64,000 nt of DNA from Roseateles sp. XES5 (GTDB lineage Bacteria > Pseudomonadota > Alphaproteobacteria > Rhizobiales > Rhizobiaceae). The notes below the pieces were generated by a model. That model was not told the origin of the DNA, ran no database searches, and saw only the letters and a program-made list of their open reading frames with translations. Below, in pieces: positions 29,049-38,747 of this stretch; the first letter of the stretch is position 1, and each line of letters opens with the position of its first letter. The translations under genes were made by a program, and so were the position numbers. Location: NCBI RefSeq assembly GCF_020535545.1, contig NZ_CP084752.1:3747501-3811500 (forward strand). The letters run 5' to 3'.

Positions 29049-30860
29049 TCATTGCGCCCGCGCATCCCACCAGGTCGGAAACTGGAAGCCATAGAGCGGA
29101 ACCGTCTCGGGCCGGGCGATATGCCTGGAATGGGCCACCCATTGCTGGCCGAGATGGTAGAGCGGCACGACATAATAGCCGGAAAGCAGCATCCTGTCGT
29201 GCAGGCGCACGGCCGAGCGGAAATCCTCCGCCGTGCGCGCCCTCAGCATGGCGTCGATGATGCGGTCGACATCGGGATCGGCAACGCCCGCGAAGTTCGA
29301 GCTGCCCTGCCGCTCGCGCGAAATCGAGCCCCAATAGCTGATCTGGTCGATGCCCGGCGAGAGCGAGGAGGGGAAAGCCTTGATGATGATGTCGTAGTCG
29401 AAGGTCTGGCTGCGGCTCTGGTACTGCGAATCATCGACCGTCCGGATGCCGGCGCGCACGCCGAGCGCGGCAAGGAACCGCTGGTAGGCGAGCGCCAGTT
29501 TCTCCTGGTCGGCATTCTGCGTCATGATCTCGAAGACGAGCGGCTTTCCGCTAGCATCCACCATGCGGCCGTCCTTGATGGCGTAGCCGGCCTTCTCGAA
29601 ATAATCCATCGCCTCGCGCAGCACCTTGCGGTCGCGGCCGGAACCGTCGGTCCTGGGCAGGCGGTGCGTGCCGGCGAGGATATCCGGCTCGATCCGCGCC
29701 AGCGCCGGGCCGGCGATCTCGCGTTCGCGCGCATCGGCCGGCGCGGCCATGGAGCTGAGGTCGGAGTTCTGCCAGTAGCTTTCCGTGCGCTTGTAAGCGT
29801 TCTCGAAGAGGCTGCGGTTGACCCATTCGAAATCGAAGACCAGCGTCAGCGCCTTGCGCAGGTCCTGGTTCTGGAAGACCGGGCGGCGGGTGTTGAAGAC
29901 GAAGCCGAGCATGCCCGAGGGCGTCTTCGGCGCGACGCTATCCTTGACGACGGCGCCCGACAGCGCATTCGGGAAATCGTAGCCGCGCGCCCATTTCGTC
30001 GGATTGCCCTCCTGATAGAGGTCGATCTCGCCCTTCTTGAAGGCCTCAAACAGCGTGTTCTCCTGCAGGAAATACTCGACGGAGATCTCGTCGTAATTGT
30101 CGAAGCCGATCTTGGAGGGAATGTCCTTGCCCCAATAGTCCGGGTCGCGGACATAGACGATCTTCTCGCCCGGCTTGACCTCCTTGACCCTGTAGGGGCC
30201 GGAGCCGAGCGGCGGGGCGAGCGACGTGCGGTCGAAGGTCTCGACGTCGATGGCGTGTTTCGGCAGGATCGGCGAGAGGGCGAGCAGCAGCGGCAGTTCG
30301 CGGTCCGCCTTGTCGTTGAAGGTGAAGCGGACGCTGTGTTCGCCGAGCTTTTCCAGCTTGCCGACGCCTTCCAGACGCCGGTTGAAGGGCGTGCGGCCCT
30401 TGTCGCGCAGAAGCTCGAAGGTGAAGATCACGTCCTCGGGCGTCACCGGCTTGCCGTCCGCCCAATGCGCCTTGGGATTGAGGTTGAACTGCACGAAAGT
30501 GCGGTCCTCGTCCCATTCCACCGTTTCGGCGAGCAGGCCGTACATGGTGAAGGCCTCGTCGCGCGAGCGCTGCATCATCGATTCGTAGACGAGATTGCCG
30601 AATTCCGGATCCCAGACGCCGCGCGCCGTCGTGCGCATGCTCTTCAGGATGAAGGGATTGAGATTGTCGAAGGTCCCGACGACGCCGTAGGCGATGCGCC
30701 CGCCCTTCTTCACGTCCGGATTGACGTAGCTGAAATGCTGGTAGTCCGGCGGCAGGGCCGGCTCGCCGTGCATCGCGATGCCGTGCAGCGGCGCGGCGCG
30801 CCCGGGCAGGGCGGAAAGGGCGAGCAGTGAGACGGCAAAGGCCATCGGGAAGGCGCGCAA
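29049..30860 (-). CDS. Extracellular peptide-binding protein of an ABC transporter (YejA-like)
   Basis: SBP family 5 protein of about 603 residues. I choose the TTG at 30860 as start because AAGGAG stands 6 bases before it and the resulting N-terminus is a clean signal peptide (AFAVSLLALSALPGRAA). The upstream ATG at 30911 would put a charged 17-residue tail in front of the signal. The mature protein has the family's GGRIAYGVVGTFDNLNPF opening and HWADGKPVTPEDV block. It resembles YejA, the microcin C and oligopeptide binder, but no permease or ATPase genes are adjacent. Confidence 0.83.
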   Translation of the reverse strand: MRAFPMAFAVSLLALSALPGRAAPLHGIAMHGEPALPPDYQHFSYVNPDVKKGGRIAYGVVGTFDNLNPFILKSMRTTARGVWDPEFGNLVYESMMQRSRDEAFTMYGLLAETVEWDEDRTFVQFNLNPKAHWADGKPVTPEDVIFTFELLRDKGRTPFNRRLEGVGKLEKLGEHSVRFTFNDKADRELPLLLALSPILPKHAIDVETFDRTSLAPPLGSGPYRVKEVKPGEKIVYVRDPDYWGKDIPSKIGFDNYDEISVEYFLQENTLFEAFKKGEIDLYQEGNPTKWARGYDFPNALSGAVVKDSVAPKTPSGMLGFVFNTRRPVFQNQDLRKALTLVFDFEWVNRSLFENAYKRTESYWQNSDLSSMAAPADAREREIAGPALARIEPDILAGTHRLPRTDGSGRDRKVLREAMDYFEKAGYAIKDGRMVDASGKPLVFEIMTQNADQEKLALAYQRFLAALGVRAGIRTVDDSQYQSRSQTFDYDIIIKAFPSSLSPGIDQISYWGSISRERQGSSNFAGVADPDVDRIIDAMLRARTAEDFRSAVRLHDRMLLSGYYVVPLYHLGQQWVAHSRHIARPETVPLYGFQFPTWWDARAQ

Positions 30861-31149
30861 GGGTGTCTCCTTGTCTGGGCCGGAGTCTGGTCCGGAATGA
30901 TTCTTGTCCATTATAGCCGCCCGAATGGGGACAGTACCGTGGCGGGGCGGAAATAGAAGGCGCGCAGGATTTTCGCAAGGAAAGGCTGGATATCCGGCGC
31001 GGCCCATTGTAACAGGTTACGCCGAAGCGGGTCATGCAAATGCCTCAATTCGCCGACAGGAGAGCGCACGGCTGACCACAACGCCCGCGAGGGGCTTTAG
31101 GAGGGGCGGCGTCGCTCCGGCACCGGATTTTCAGGAGACCGAACTCGTT
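30861..31149. other. Intergenic region between divergent SBP and IalB-like genes
   Basis: About 290 bases with the RBS of the leftward gene at 30867-30872 and promoters presumably for both. An open frame (30904 onward) reads in phase into the IalB-like gene but lacks coding character and would bury its signal peptide. No other element recognised. Confidence 0.4.
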
Positions 31150-31776
31150 ATGATCTTCACATCGAATCTCATCAAGCGGACCGTGCTTTCCGCCTTTGCT
31201 GCTACCGTCGCCCTGGCGGCCGCACCGTCGGCTTCGCTGGCACAGCAGCAGGCTGCTCCGCCGAAGGGCTGGTTCAAGGTCTGCACCAAGCAGGAAGACA
31301 ACGACGTCTGCATCGTGCAGAACCTGCTGACGGCCAATAGCGGCCAGCTCATCACGGCCGTTGGCCTCATCACCGTTTCCGGCAAGACGAACCGCAAGAT
31401 CATGCAGATTTCGGTGCCGAGCGCGCGCCTCATCCCGGCCGGCGTCCAGATGCAGATCGATGGCGGCAAGGGCCAGAAGATCGACTACGCGATCTGCATG
31501 CCCGACAAGTGCGTCGCCGAAGTGCTGCTGAGCGACCAGATGATCGCAAGCCTGAAGAAGGGCGGCGAGGTGGTCTTCACCTCGATCAACTTCCAGCGCG
31601 CGCCGAACCCGATCAAGATTTCGCTCGAAGGCTTCACCGGCGTGTTCGACGGCGAGCCGATCGAACAGTCGCAGCTCGAAGAGCGTCAGCGCCTGCTGCA
31701 GGAAGAAATGCAGAAGAAGGCCGAGGAAGCCCGCAAGAAGCTCGAAGACGCCCAGAAGGCAGCCAAGAGCCAGTAA
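31150..31776 (+). CDS. Invasion-associated locus B (IalB) family periplasmic protein
   Basis: 208 residues. A signal peptide (about 1-33, ending SASLAQQQ) is followed by an IalB-type domain: WFKVCTKQEDNDVCIVQN with paired cysteines, then AICMPDKCVAEV with a second pair, the usual four-cysteine pattern. The last 40 residues form a charged helix rich in Glu, Lys and Ala that is likely coiled coil. IalB was named in Bartonella for erythrocyte invasion, but homologues are universal in free-living Rhizobiales, so pathogenicity should not be inferred. A strong terminator follows. Confidence 0.85.
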   Translation: MIFTSNLIKRTVLSAFAATVALAAAPSASLAQQQAAPPKGWFKVCTKQEDNDVCIVQNLLTANSGQLITAVGLITVSGKTNRKIMQISVPSARLIPAGVQMQIDGGKGQKIDYAICMPDKCVAEVLLSDQMIASLKKGGEVVFTSINFQRAPNPIKISLEGFTGVFDGEPIEQSQLEERQRLLQEEMQKKAEEARKKLEDAQKAAKSQ

Positions 31777-31799
31777 GCGGCAACGCCCATGCAATCATG

Positions 31800-31826
31800 A
31801 AAAACCCGGCCATCGGCCGGGTTTTT
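31800..31826. terminator. Rho-independent terminator after the IalB-like gene
   Basis: AAAAACCCGGCC (31800-31811), loop ATC, GGCCGGGTTTTT (31815-31826) followed by further T. It is symmetrical in A and T, so it also serves the leftward hspQ gene. Confidence 0.92.
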
Positions 31827-31864
31827 TGTTGCGTCAGAGTCTGATGGTCAGTGGGAGATGGCGG

Positions 31865-32197
31865 TCAGTGGAAAATGCCGCTCTGTTCCTTCCAGCGATA
31901 ATGGCCGTGGTCGGAGTCCATCAGCGCCCGGACCTGCGGGTGGCGGATCGGCTGGCCGCTGTCGTCGGGAATGAGGTTCTGTTCGGAGACATAGGCCACG
32001 TATTCCGTGTCCTCGTTCTCCGCGAAGAGGTGATAGAAGGGCTGATCCTTCGAGGGCCGTATTTCGGCCGGAATGGCGTTCCACCACTCTTCCGTATTGG
32101 CGAATTCGGGGTCGACGTCGAAGATCACGCCGCGGAAGGGGAATATCCGGTGGCGGACCACGTCGCCGATGGCAAATTTTGCGTCACGCATCTTCAT
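31865..32197 (-). CDS. hspQ: Heat-shock protein HspQ (YccV-like hemimethylated-DNA-binding fold)
   Basis: 110 residues. The core FAIGDVVRHRIFPFRGVIFDVDPEF, then QPFYHLFAENEDTEYVAYVSEQNL, is the HspQ/YccV signature. In enteric bacteria HspQ modulates Lon proteolysis and is heat-induced. The ATG at 32197 is preceded by AGGTAGG. I see no sigma-32-like promoter that I would defend. Confidence 0.9.
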   Translation of the reverse strand: MKMRDAKFAIGDVVRHRIFPFRGVIFDVDPEFANTEEWWNAIPAEIRPSKDQPFYHLFAENEDTEYVAYVSEQNLIPDDSGQPIRHPQVRALMDSDHGHYRWKEQSGIFH

Positions 32198-32349
32198 CGC
32201 GTACCTACCTTTCCGCTTATATTTGGGTAATTGCGCTGAAACATCAATAGTTCCCATCCGTCATCCGTTCTTCACACGAGGGGAGCGGCGCTTGCGCCAC
32301 CAGGCGTTTCGGCGTACCTCGAAGAAAGAGGTCTGGATGGGTCGACAGC

Positions 32350-33402
32350 ATGAACAATCAGTGGGGCAGGAGCGGCAACGGATCGGCAGCGGGCGGCGGC
32401 TCCGGTATCGGCGGCATCCTGTTCGCCTCCGTGGTGAGCCTCGCGCTCGGGGCGGGCGGCGGCTACGGCGCTTTCCGCATGATGGACGGGGCAATTCCTT
32501 CCGGCGAAATCGAGCAGCGCGACCAGCGCATCGCCGACCTTGCCAGGGAACTCGATGCCCGCGTCGCGCAGATCGAGGAAAGCACGCAGAAGGCTGAGGC
32601 CCTCAGTGAGGAAAACGGTGCGCTGAAGCGCCAGGTGGAAACCTTCGGCAAGAGCGCCGATACGTCCAAGGCTGCCGATACCTCCGAGGCGACGGTCGCG
32701 CTCGCCGAGAACGCCAAGCTGACGCAGGAGATCGTGCCGGGGCTGAAGAACGATCTCGAGCTCGCGCGGCAACGGGTCGCCGATGCCGAGGCGCTGCAAA
32801 AACGTGCCGAGGACGCCAAGCGCGACCGGGATCGACAGCTCTCGCTAAGCATGGATGAGATCGCACGGCTGAAAAAGACGCTCGAAGAGACCCGCAACCA
32901 ACAGCAGACCACACGCAGTGCCGAGGCCGAACGCCTCGGCGCGGAAGCGGAAGACCTGCGCGCCCAGCTCCAGCAGGCGCAATCGGCCGCAGACACGCTG
33001 CGCAAGCAGGATGTGCCGGCGCTGCGCGCGGAAATCGCGCGCCGGGACCAGACGATTTCCGAACTCAACGCCCGGAATGCGGCACTCACAAAACGCATCG
33101 GCGCGCTGGAGACAGCCGCGCGCGCCGTGCAGCCGAGCCGTCCGGAGGAGGATGGCGGCGACAAGCCGGCGCTCGACAATGCCAGGCCCGCCGAAGGGCG
33201 CAGCCCGCGCAACGCCGCGCTGGTGGCCGAGGCGATGCGGGATACGCCCGGGCTCGACCGTCTGACGAGCGTGCAGCGCGACCAGCTGGAACGCACGCTG
33301 CTTTCCGGCGAATGCGTCACCAATGCACTTGGCAATGTCTTCAAGCGCGTGCCGGTCCTGACGCTTCGCAACATGATGCGCGACCTCGACAGCGATTGCT
33401 GA
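32350..33402 (+). CDS. Membrane-anchored coiled-coil protein of unknown function
   Basis: 350 residues, unrecognised family. A short Gly/Ser-rich cytoplasmic tail is followed by one membrane helix (about 20-43, GGILFASVVSLALGAGGGYGAF). A long coiled coil follows (about 50-265), full of Glu, Arg, Ala and Leu heptads, then a low-complexity linker (about 266-300). The C-terminal globular piece of about 50 residues has two cysteines (GECVTNALG and the very last residue) and reads LTSVQRDQLERTLLSGE. The layout resembles periplasmic tethers such as TolA- or EnvC-like spacers, but that is only shape. It lies between hspQ and a TAXI-type binding protein. Confidence 0.8.
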   Translation: MNNQWGRSGNGSAAGGGSGIGGILFASVVSLALGAGGGYGAFRMMDGAIPSGEIEQRDQRIADLARELDARVAQIEESTQKAEALSEENGALKRQVETFGKSADTSKAADTSEATVALAENAKLTQEIVPGLKNDLELARQRVADAEALQKRAEDAKRDRDRQLSLSMDEIARLKKTLEETRNQQQTTRSAEAERLGAEAEDLRAQLQQAQSAADTLRKQDVPALRAEIARRDQTISELNARNAALTKRIGALETAARAVQPSRPEEDGGDKPALDNARPAEGRSPRNAALVAEAMRDTPGLDRLTSVQRDQLERTLLSGECVTNALGNVFKRVPVLTLRNMMRDLDSDC

Positions 33403-33496
33403 TTTGACCGCGGTCTGGCCGCCGGTTTTATTTTCGCACTTCCGGACGCAAACACGACAAGCGTTTGCCGGAAATGCCCTTGGGAAGGAGACCTCG

Positions 33497-34534
33497 ATGA
33501 AGCGATCTGTTCTGGCGGCCGCACTCGGCCTTGCGCTTTCGGCCGGCGGCGCATCGGCCGAAGGGTTCGAGCGCAACATCATGACCGGCGGCCCGCAGGG
33601 CACCTATATCAAGATCGGCCGCGACATCGCCGCGCTCGGCGCCGACTGCGGCCTGAAGCTGAACGTCGTCGAAAGCGCCGGCTCGCTGGAAAACTTCGTC
33701 GGCGTGCGCAACCGGCGCAACACGCAGTTCGGCATCGTGCAGAGCGACGTGCTGGAATACCTGAAGACCTTCGAGGCGAACGACCCGGAGGTGCAGAAGG
33801 CCGTGAAGGGCGTGCGCATCATGTTCCCGCTCTACAACGAGGAAATCCATGTGCTGGCCCGCAAGGACATCGCCAGCATGAAGGACCTTGCCGGCAAGAA
33901 GATCGCCGTCGGCAAGAAGGACAGCGGCACCTTCCTCACCGCGACGCTCATCATGGACATCCTGCAGGTCAAGGCCGGCGAGCGCATGGACATCAACCCG
34001 GACGAGGCGCTGCCGAAGCTGCTGTCCGGCGAGATCGACGCCTTCTTCTACGTTGCCGGCGCGCCGGCCGCGCTCTTTACCGGCAACAGCATCGACAAGG
34101 CGAAATTCCATCTGGTGCCGATCACCGAGGCACCGCTTCTGGCGACCTATACGCCCTCGCGCATCGACGCCGGCACCTATTCCTTCCAGGACCAGCCGGT
34201 GGATCTCATCGCGGTGAAGGCCGTGATGATGACCTATGACTACGATACCAAGCGCAATGCCTATCATCGCGACAGCTGCAAGACGGTGGCGGATTTTTCG
34301 AACCTCATCATCGGCGGGCTCGACAAGCTGAAGACGACCGGCCACCCCAAATGGAAGACCGTCGACCTCACGGCCTTGCCGCCCGGCTGGCAGGTCGGCG
34401 TCTGCGTCAAGGCCGGCATGGCGCTGGATTACAAGCCGAGCTGCAAGCCGGCGGCGGGCGCCGCGTCCGGGGCGAATGCCGACGATTCCAACGAGGAATA
34501 CCTGAACCTGCTGAAGCAGAGGCTTCAGCAGTAG
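33497..34534 (+). CDS. TAXI-family TRAP transporter solute-binding protein
   Basis: 345 residues with a signal peptide (1-22, ending GGASA) and the TAXI hallmark MTGGPQGTYIKIGRDIAAL at the mature start. AAGGAG precedes the ATG by 6 bases. TAXI proteins normally deliver substrate to a fused DctQM (TRAP) membrane subunit; none is encoded in this window, so it is an orphan here. Three cysteines in the C-terminal third (RDSCKTV, VGVCVKAG, PSCKPAAG) may form disulfides. The ligand is unknown. Confidence 0.85.
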   Translation: MKRSVLAAALGLALSAGGASAEGFERNIMTGGPQGTYIKIGRDIAALGADCGLKLNVVESAGSLENFVGVRNRRNTQFGIVQSDVLEYLKTFEANDPEVQKAVKGVRIMFPLYNEEIHVLARKDIASMKDLAGKKIAVGKKDSGTFLTATLIMDILQVKAGERMDINPDEALPKLLSGEIDAFFYVAGAPAALFTGNSIDKAKFHLVPITEAPLLATYTPSRIDAGTYSFQDQPVDLIAVKAVMMTYDYDTKRNAYHRDSCKTVADFSNLIIGGLDKLKTTGHPKWKTVDLTALPPGWQVGVCVKAGMALDYKPSCKPAAGAASGANADDSNEEYLNLLKQRLQQ

Positions 34535-34566
34535 CGCGAGGCGCGTGACAAACCGTTCAGACAACA

Positions 34567-34593
34567 AAAAACCCGGCCAGTGGCCGGGTTTTT
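34567..34593. terminator. Bidirectional terminator between the TAXI gene and glnA
   Basis: AAAAACCCGGCC (34567-34578), loop AGT, GGCCGGGTTTTT (34582-34593). A- and T-runs on both sides fit the two converging genes. The stem is the same CCCGGCC stem as at 31800. Confidence 0.92.
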
Positions 34594-34638
34594 CGTCTTT
34601 TGGACCCTCCCGCCTGGAGGCGGGAGGAAACCGGCCGA

Positions 34639-36048
34639 TCAGGCCGAGTAGTACATGTCGAATTCGACCGGGTGCGGCGTCATTTCGAAGCGCATGACTT
34701 CCGCCATCTTCAGCTCGATGTAGGAATCGATCTGGTCGTCGTCGAACACGCCGCCGGCCGTCAGGTACTTGCGGTCCTTGTCGAGGTTCTCCAGCGCTTC
34801 GCGCAGCGAGCCGCAGACCGTCGGGATCTTCTTCAGTTCCTTCGGCGGCAGGTCGTAGAGATCCTTGTCCATGGCCTTGCCGGGATGGATCTTGTTCTTG
34901 ATGCCGTCGAGACCGGCCATCAGCATGGCGGCGAAGCCGAGATAGGGGTTGCCGAGCGGGTCGGGGAAGCGGATTTCGACGCGCTTGGACTTCGGACCCG
35001 TGCCGAACGGAATGCGGCAGGAGGCGGAGCGGTTGCGGGCCGAGTAGGCGAGCAGGACCGGCGCTTCATAACCCGGGACGAGACGCTTGTAGGAGTTCGT
35101 CGTCGGGTTGGTGAAGGCGTTGATCGACTTGGCATGCTTGATGATGCCGCCGATGAAGTAGAGGCAGCTTTCCGAAAGACCGGCATATTCGTCGCCGGCG
35201 AAGGTCGGCTTGGAGTCCTTCCAGATCGACAGGTGCACGTGCATGCCCGAGCCGTTGTCGCCGAAGATCGGCTTCGGCATGAAGGTGGCCGTCTTGCCAT
35301 AGGCATTGGCGACCTGGTGCACGACGTATTTGTAGATCTGCACCTTGTCGGCGCTGCGCACGAGCGTGTCGAACTTGACGCCGAGTTCGTGCTGGGCGGC
35401 AGCCACTTCGTGGTGCTGCTTTTCGACCGTGACGCCCATCTCGGTGAGGACTGTCAGCATCTCGGAGCGCATGTCCTGGCAGCTGTCGACCGGGGGAACC
35501 GGCAGGTAACCGCCCTTGACGCGCGGACGATGGCCGAGGTTGCCGGTCTCATAGTCGGTGTCGTCGTTGGACGGCAGTTCGGAGGAGTCCAGCTTGAAGC
35601 CGGTATTGTACGGGTCGGCCTTGTACTTGACGTCGTCGAAGACGAAGAATTCCGGTTCCGGGCCGGCATAGACGGTGTCGCCGATGCCCGAGGCCTTGAG
35701 GAAGGCTTCCGCCTTCTTGGCCGTGCCGCGCGGGTCGCGGTTGTAGGCTTCGCCCGAGACCGGCTCGAGGATGTCGCAGAGGATGACCATGGTGGACTGG
35801 GCGAAGAACGGGTCCATATGGGCCGTCGCCGGGTCGGGCATCATGACCATGTCGGATTCGTTGATGGCCTTCCAGCCGCCGATCGAGGAGCCGTCGAACA
35901 TGACGCCGTCGGCGAACATGTCTTCGTCGACGCAGCCGACATCCATCGTGATGTGGTGCAGCTTGCCACGGGGGTCCGTGTAGCGCAGGTCGACGAACTT
36001 GATGTCGTTTTCCTTGATTTGCTTGAGGATATCATTGGCAGTCGTCAT
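34639..36048 (-). CDS. glnA: Glutamine synthetase type I GlnA
   Basis: ATP-dependent ammonia assimilation into glutamine. The product has 469 residues, the canonical GSI-beta length, with the beta-grasp N-domain ([10 protein letters not shown] near 50), the catalytic domain ([23 protein letters not shown]) and the adenylylation site Tyr398 in KDLYDLP. It is therefore open to control by GlnE adenylylation. It lies 56 bases downstream of glnB, the PII regulator of that system, and the pair is probably co-transcribed. Confidence 0.98.
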   Translation of the reverse strand: MTTANDILKQIKENDIKFVDLRYTDPRGKLHHITMDVGCVDEDMFADGVMFDGSSIGGWKAINESDMVMMPDPATAHMDPFFAQSTMVILCDILEPVSGEAYNRDPRGTAKKAEAFLKASGIGDTVYAGPEPEFFVFDDVKYKADPYNTGFKLDSSELPSNDDTDYETGNLGHRPRVKGGYLPVPPVDSCQDMRSEMLTVLTEMGVTVEKQHHEVAAAQHELGVKFDTLVRSADKVQIYKYVVHQVANAYGKTATFMPKPIFGDNGSGMHVHLSIWKDSKPTFAGDEYAGLSESCLYFIGGIIKHAKSINAFTNPTTNSYKRLVPGYEAPVLLAYSARNRSASCRIPFGTGPKSKRVEIRFPDPLGNPYLGFAAMLMAGLDGIKNKIHPGKAMDKDLYDLPPKELKKIPTVCGSLREALENLDKDRKYLTAGGVFDDDQIDSYIELKMAEVMRFEMTPHPVEFDMYYSA

Positions 36049-36104
36049 GGATACGGTCCCTGTTGTGATGACGAGTAGAGCCTCGGCCGGACGGCCGGGC
36101 GGGA

Positions 36105-36807
<703 letters not shown>

Positions 36808-38289
36808 ATGCACCACGAGATCGATACGCTGATCGTTACGCCCGAGGACATGGGCCGCATTGACCGCGCCGCCACCGCATCGGGCCTTTCGAGCTTTGGG
36901 CTGATGGAGCGGGCCGGGCAGGCGGTCGCCGCCGCGGCGCTTCGCCTTTTTCCCGGCGCGCTGCGCTTTGCCGTGCTCTGCGGCCCCGGCAACAATGGCG
37001 GCGACGGTTATGTCGCTGCCCGCGCCCTGCAGGAGGCCGGCGCCGATATTGCCGTCTACACGCTCGGCGATGCCGCGGCCTTGACGGGCGACGCCGCGAC
37101 GGCCTTCGCCGCCTTTGCGGACGCAACGAGACCACTTGCCGATTATGTGCCGCGGGCCGGCGATGTCGTTGTCGACGCGCTGTTCGGCGCGGGCCTGTCG
37201 CGCGACGTGCCGGAGGCGGTGGCGCGGCTCATCGCGGCCGTCGGCCAGGCTGTCCTGCCCGTCCTTGCGGTCGATCTGCCGTCCGGCATCGACGGGCGCA
37301 CGGGGCAGGTGCGCGGCGCGGCCTTCGAGGCGGTGGCGACGGTCACCTTCCAGTGCCGCAAGCCCGGTCATCTGCTCCTGCCGGGACGGGCGATGGCAGG
37401 GACGGCGGAGGTTTTCGATATCGGCATTCCCGCGCGCATCCTCGCGCGCCATGCCGGCCACATGCGGATCAACAATCCGGCAATCTGGCGCCTGGCGCTG
37501 CCGGTGCAGACTGGAGCGACGCACAAATATGTGCGCGGCCATCTTGCCGTCTTTTCCGGCCCGGCGACGGCCACCGGCGCCGCACGGCTCTCGGCCCTTG
37601 CGGGCCTGCATGCGGGGGCAGGGCTCGTCACGCTGCTGTCGCCCGGCGAGGCCCTTTCTCCCAACGCGGCGCACCTGACCGGCGTGATGCTGAAATCCCT
37701 CGATAGCGAAGCGGATCTTGCCGCCCTCATTGAAGACGCACGGCTGAAAACCTTCGTGCTCGGCCCTGGCTTCGGCGATGCCGGCAAGGCACGCCGCTAT
37801 GTCCGCCAGCTCGCCGAAAGCGGCCGCAGCCTCGTGCTCGATGCTGATGGCATCAGCGCCTTCCGCGACGCGCCGGACGACCTTTTCGCCCTCTTTGCCG
37901 CTGGAAATCCGCGCCTGGTGCTGACGCCCCATGATGGGGAATTCGCCCGGCTCTTCCCCGATCTTGCCGCTGACAAAAGCCTCTCGAAAATCGAGCGCGC
38001 GCAAAGGGCGGCCGCGCGCAGCAACGCGGTGCTTGTCCTGAAGGGGGCCGATACAGTCATCGCTGCGCCGGACGGGCGCGCGCTCGTCAACGAAAACGCG
38101 CCGCCCTGGCTTGCGACCGCTGGCTCCGGCGATGTGCTCGCCGGCATCGTCGGCGCGCATCTTGCCCAGGGCATGCCCGCCTTCGAAGCGGCCGCTAGCG
38201 CCGTCTGGCGCCATGGCGCGGCGGGCCGCAAAGCGGGCGAAGGGTTGATTGCGGAAGATCTGCCGGGGGCGATCCCGCCATGGCCATAG
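36808..38289 (+). CDS. nnr: Bifunctional NAD(P)H-hydrate epimerase / dehydratase
   Basis: Repairs hydrated NADH and NADPH. It has 493 residues from the ATG at 36808. The N-terminal YjeF epimerase domain (about 1-215) has the nucleotide loop LCGPGNNGGDGYVAARAL; the C-terminal ribokinase-like dehydratase domain (about 225-490) has LGPGFGD, LDADGISAF, LTPHDGEFARLF, LVLKGADTVI and TAGSGDVLAGIV. An earlier in-frame start (36748) would add 20 residues without recognisable character. The next frame begins just before its stop. Confidence 0.93.
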   Translation: MHHEIDTLIVTPEDMGRIDRAATASGLSSFGLMERAGQAVAAAALRLFPGALRFAVLCGPGNNGGDGYVAARALQEAGADIAVYTLGDAAALTGDAATAFAAFADATRPLADYVPRAGDVVVDALFGAGLSRDVPEAVARLIAAVGQAVLPVLAVDLPSGIDGRTGQVRGAAFEAVATVTFQCRKPGHLLLPGRAMAGTAEVFDIGIPARILARHAGHMRINNPAIWRLALPVQTGATHKYVRGHLAVFSGPATATGAARLSALAGLHAGAGLVTLLSPGEALSPNAAHLTGVMLKSLDSEADLAALIEDARLKTFVLGPGFGDAGKARRYVRQLAESGRSLVLDADGISAFRDAPDDLFALFAAGNPRLVLTPHDGEFARLFPDLAADKSLSKIERAQRAAARSNAVLVLKGADTVIAAPDGRALVNENAPPWLATAGSGDVLAGIVGAHLAQGMPAFEAAASAVWRHGAAGRKAGEGLIAEDLPGAIPPWP

Positions 38290-38300
38290 GAGGTTCGCCG

Positions 38301-38732
38301 ATGGAAAGCAGCGTCAGGGCTTTCTTCGAGCGGTATGAGAGGCTTTTCAACCAGTCGCTCGGTGGAAACGCCGACATGGAGGACGTCGTGGCCCTCTATG
38401 CGACGGACTTCATCGCGGCCTCGCCCGCCGGCGTGGCGGCCGGGAAGAACGACGGGCATTTCAGAAAGGCCATGGTCGAAGGCTATGCGCGCTACCGGGA
38501 CATCGGGACAAAGGAAATGCGCATCCGCGATATCCGCCTTTCTCCGATAGACGACCGCCATTGCCTGGCGCATGTCTCATGGACCGCGCTTTACACGCGC
38601 GCGGACCAGCCGGATATCGCCATCGATTTCGATGTGCACTACCTGATCCAGATGCTGGACGACCAGCCAAAGGTGTTCGGCTGGGTCTCCGGCGACGAGC
38701 AGGCGCTGCTGAAAGCGCATGGCGTCATCTGA
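38301..38732 (+). CDS. NTF2-like (SnoaL/DUF4440-type) small protein
   Basis: 143 residues. AGGAGG ends 7 bases before the ATG at 38301, which settles the start against an earlier in-frame ATG at 38280 that overlaps the nnr gene. The pattern of helix-rich N-terminus (VRAFFERYERLFNQ), DFIAASPAG, then beta-strands (HCLAHVSWTALY, DFDVHYLIQ) suggests an NTF2-like fold. No catalytic motif identifies a reaction. Confidence 0.65.
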   Translation: MESSVRAFFERYERLFNQSLGGNADMEDVVALYATDFIAASPAGVAAGKNDGHFRKAMVEGYARYRDIGTKEMRIRDIRLSPIDDRHCLAHVSWTALYTRADQPDIAIDFDVHYLIQMLDDQPKVFGWVSGDEQALLKAHGVI

Positions 38733-38747
38733 CGCCGACGCTCCTTC

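Noticed and set aside
30904..31149. A frame extending the IalB-like gene upstream.
   Set aside because: The signal peptide at 31150 requires it to be the N-terminus; the upstream part has no coding character.
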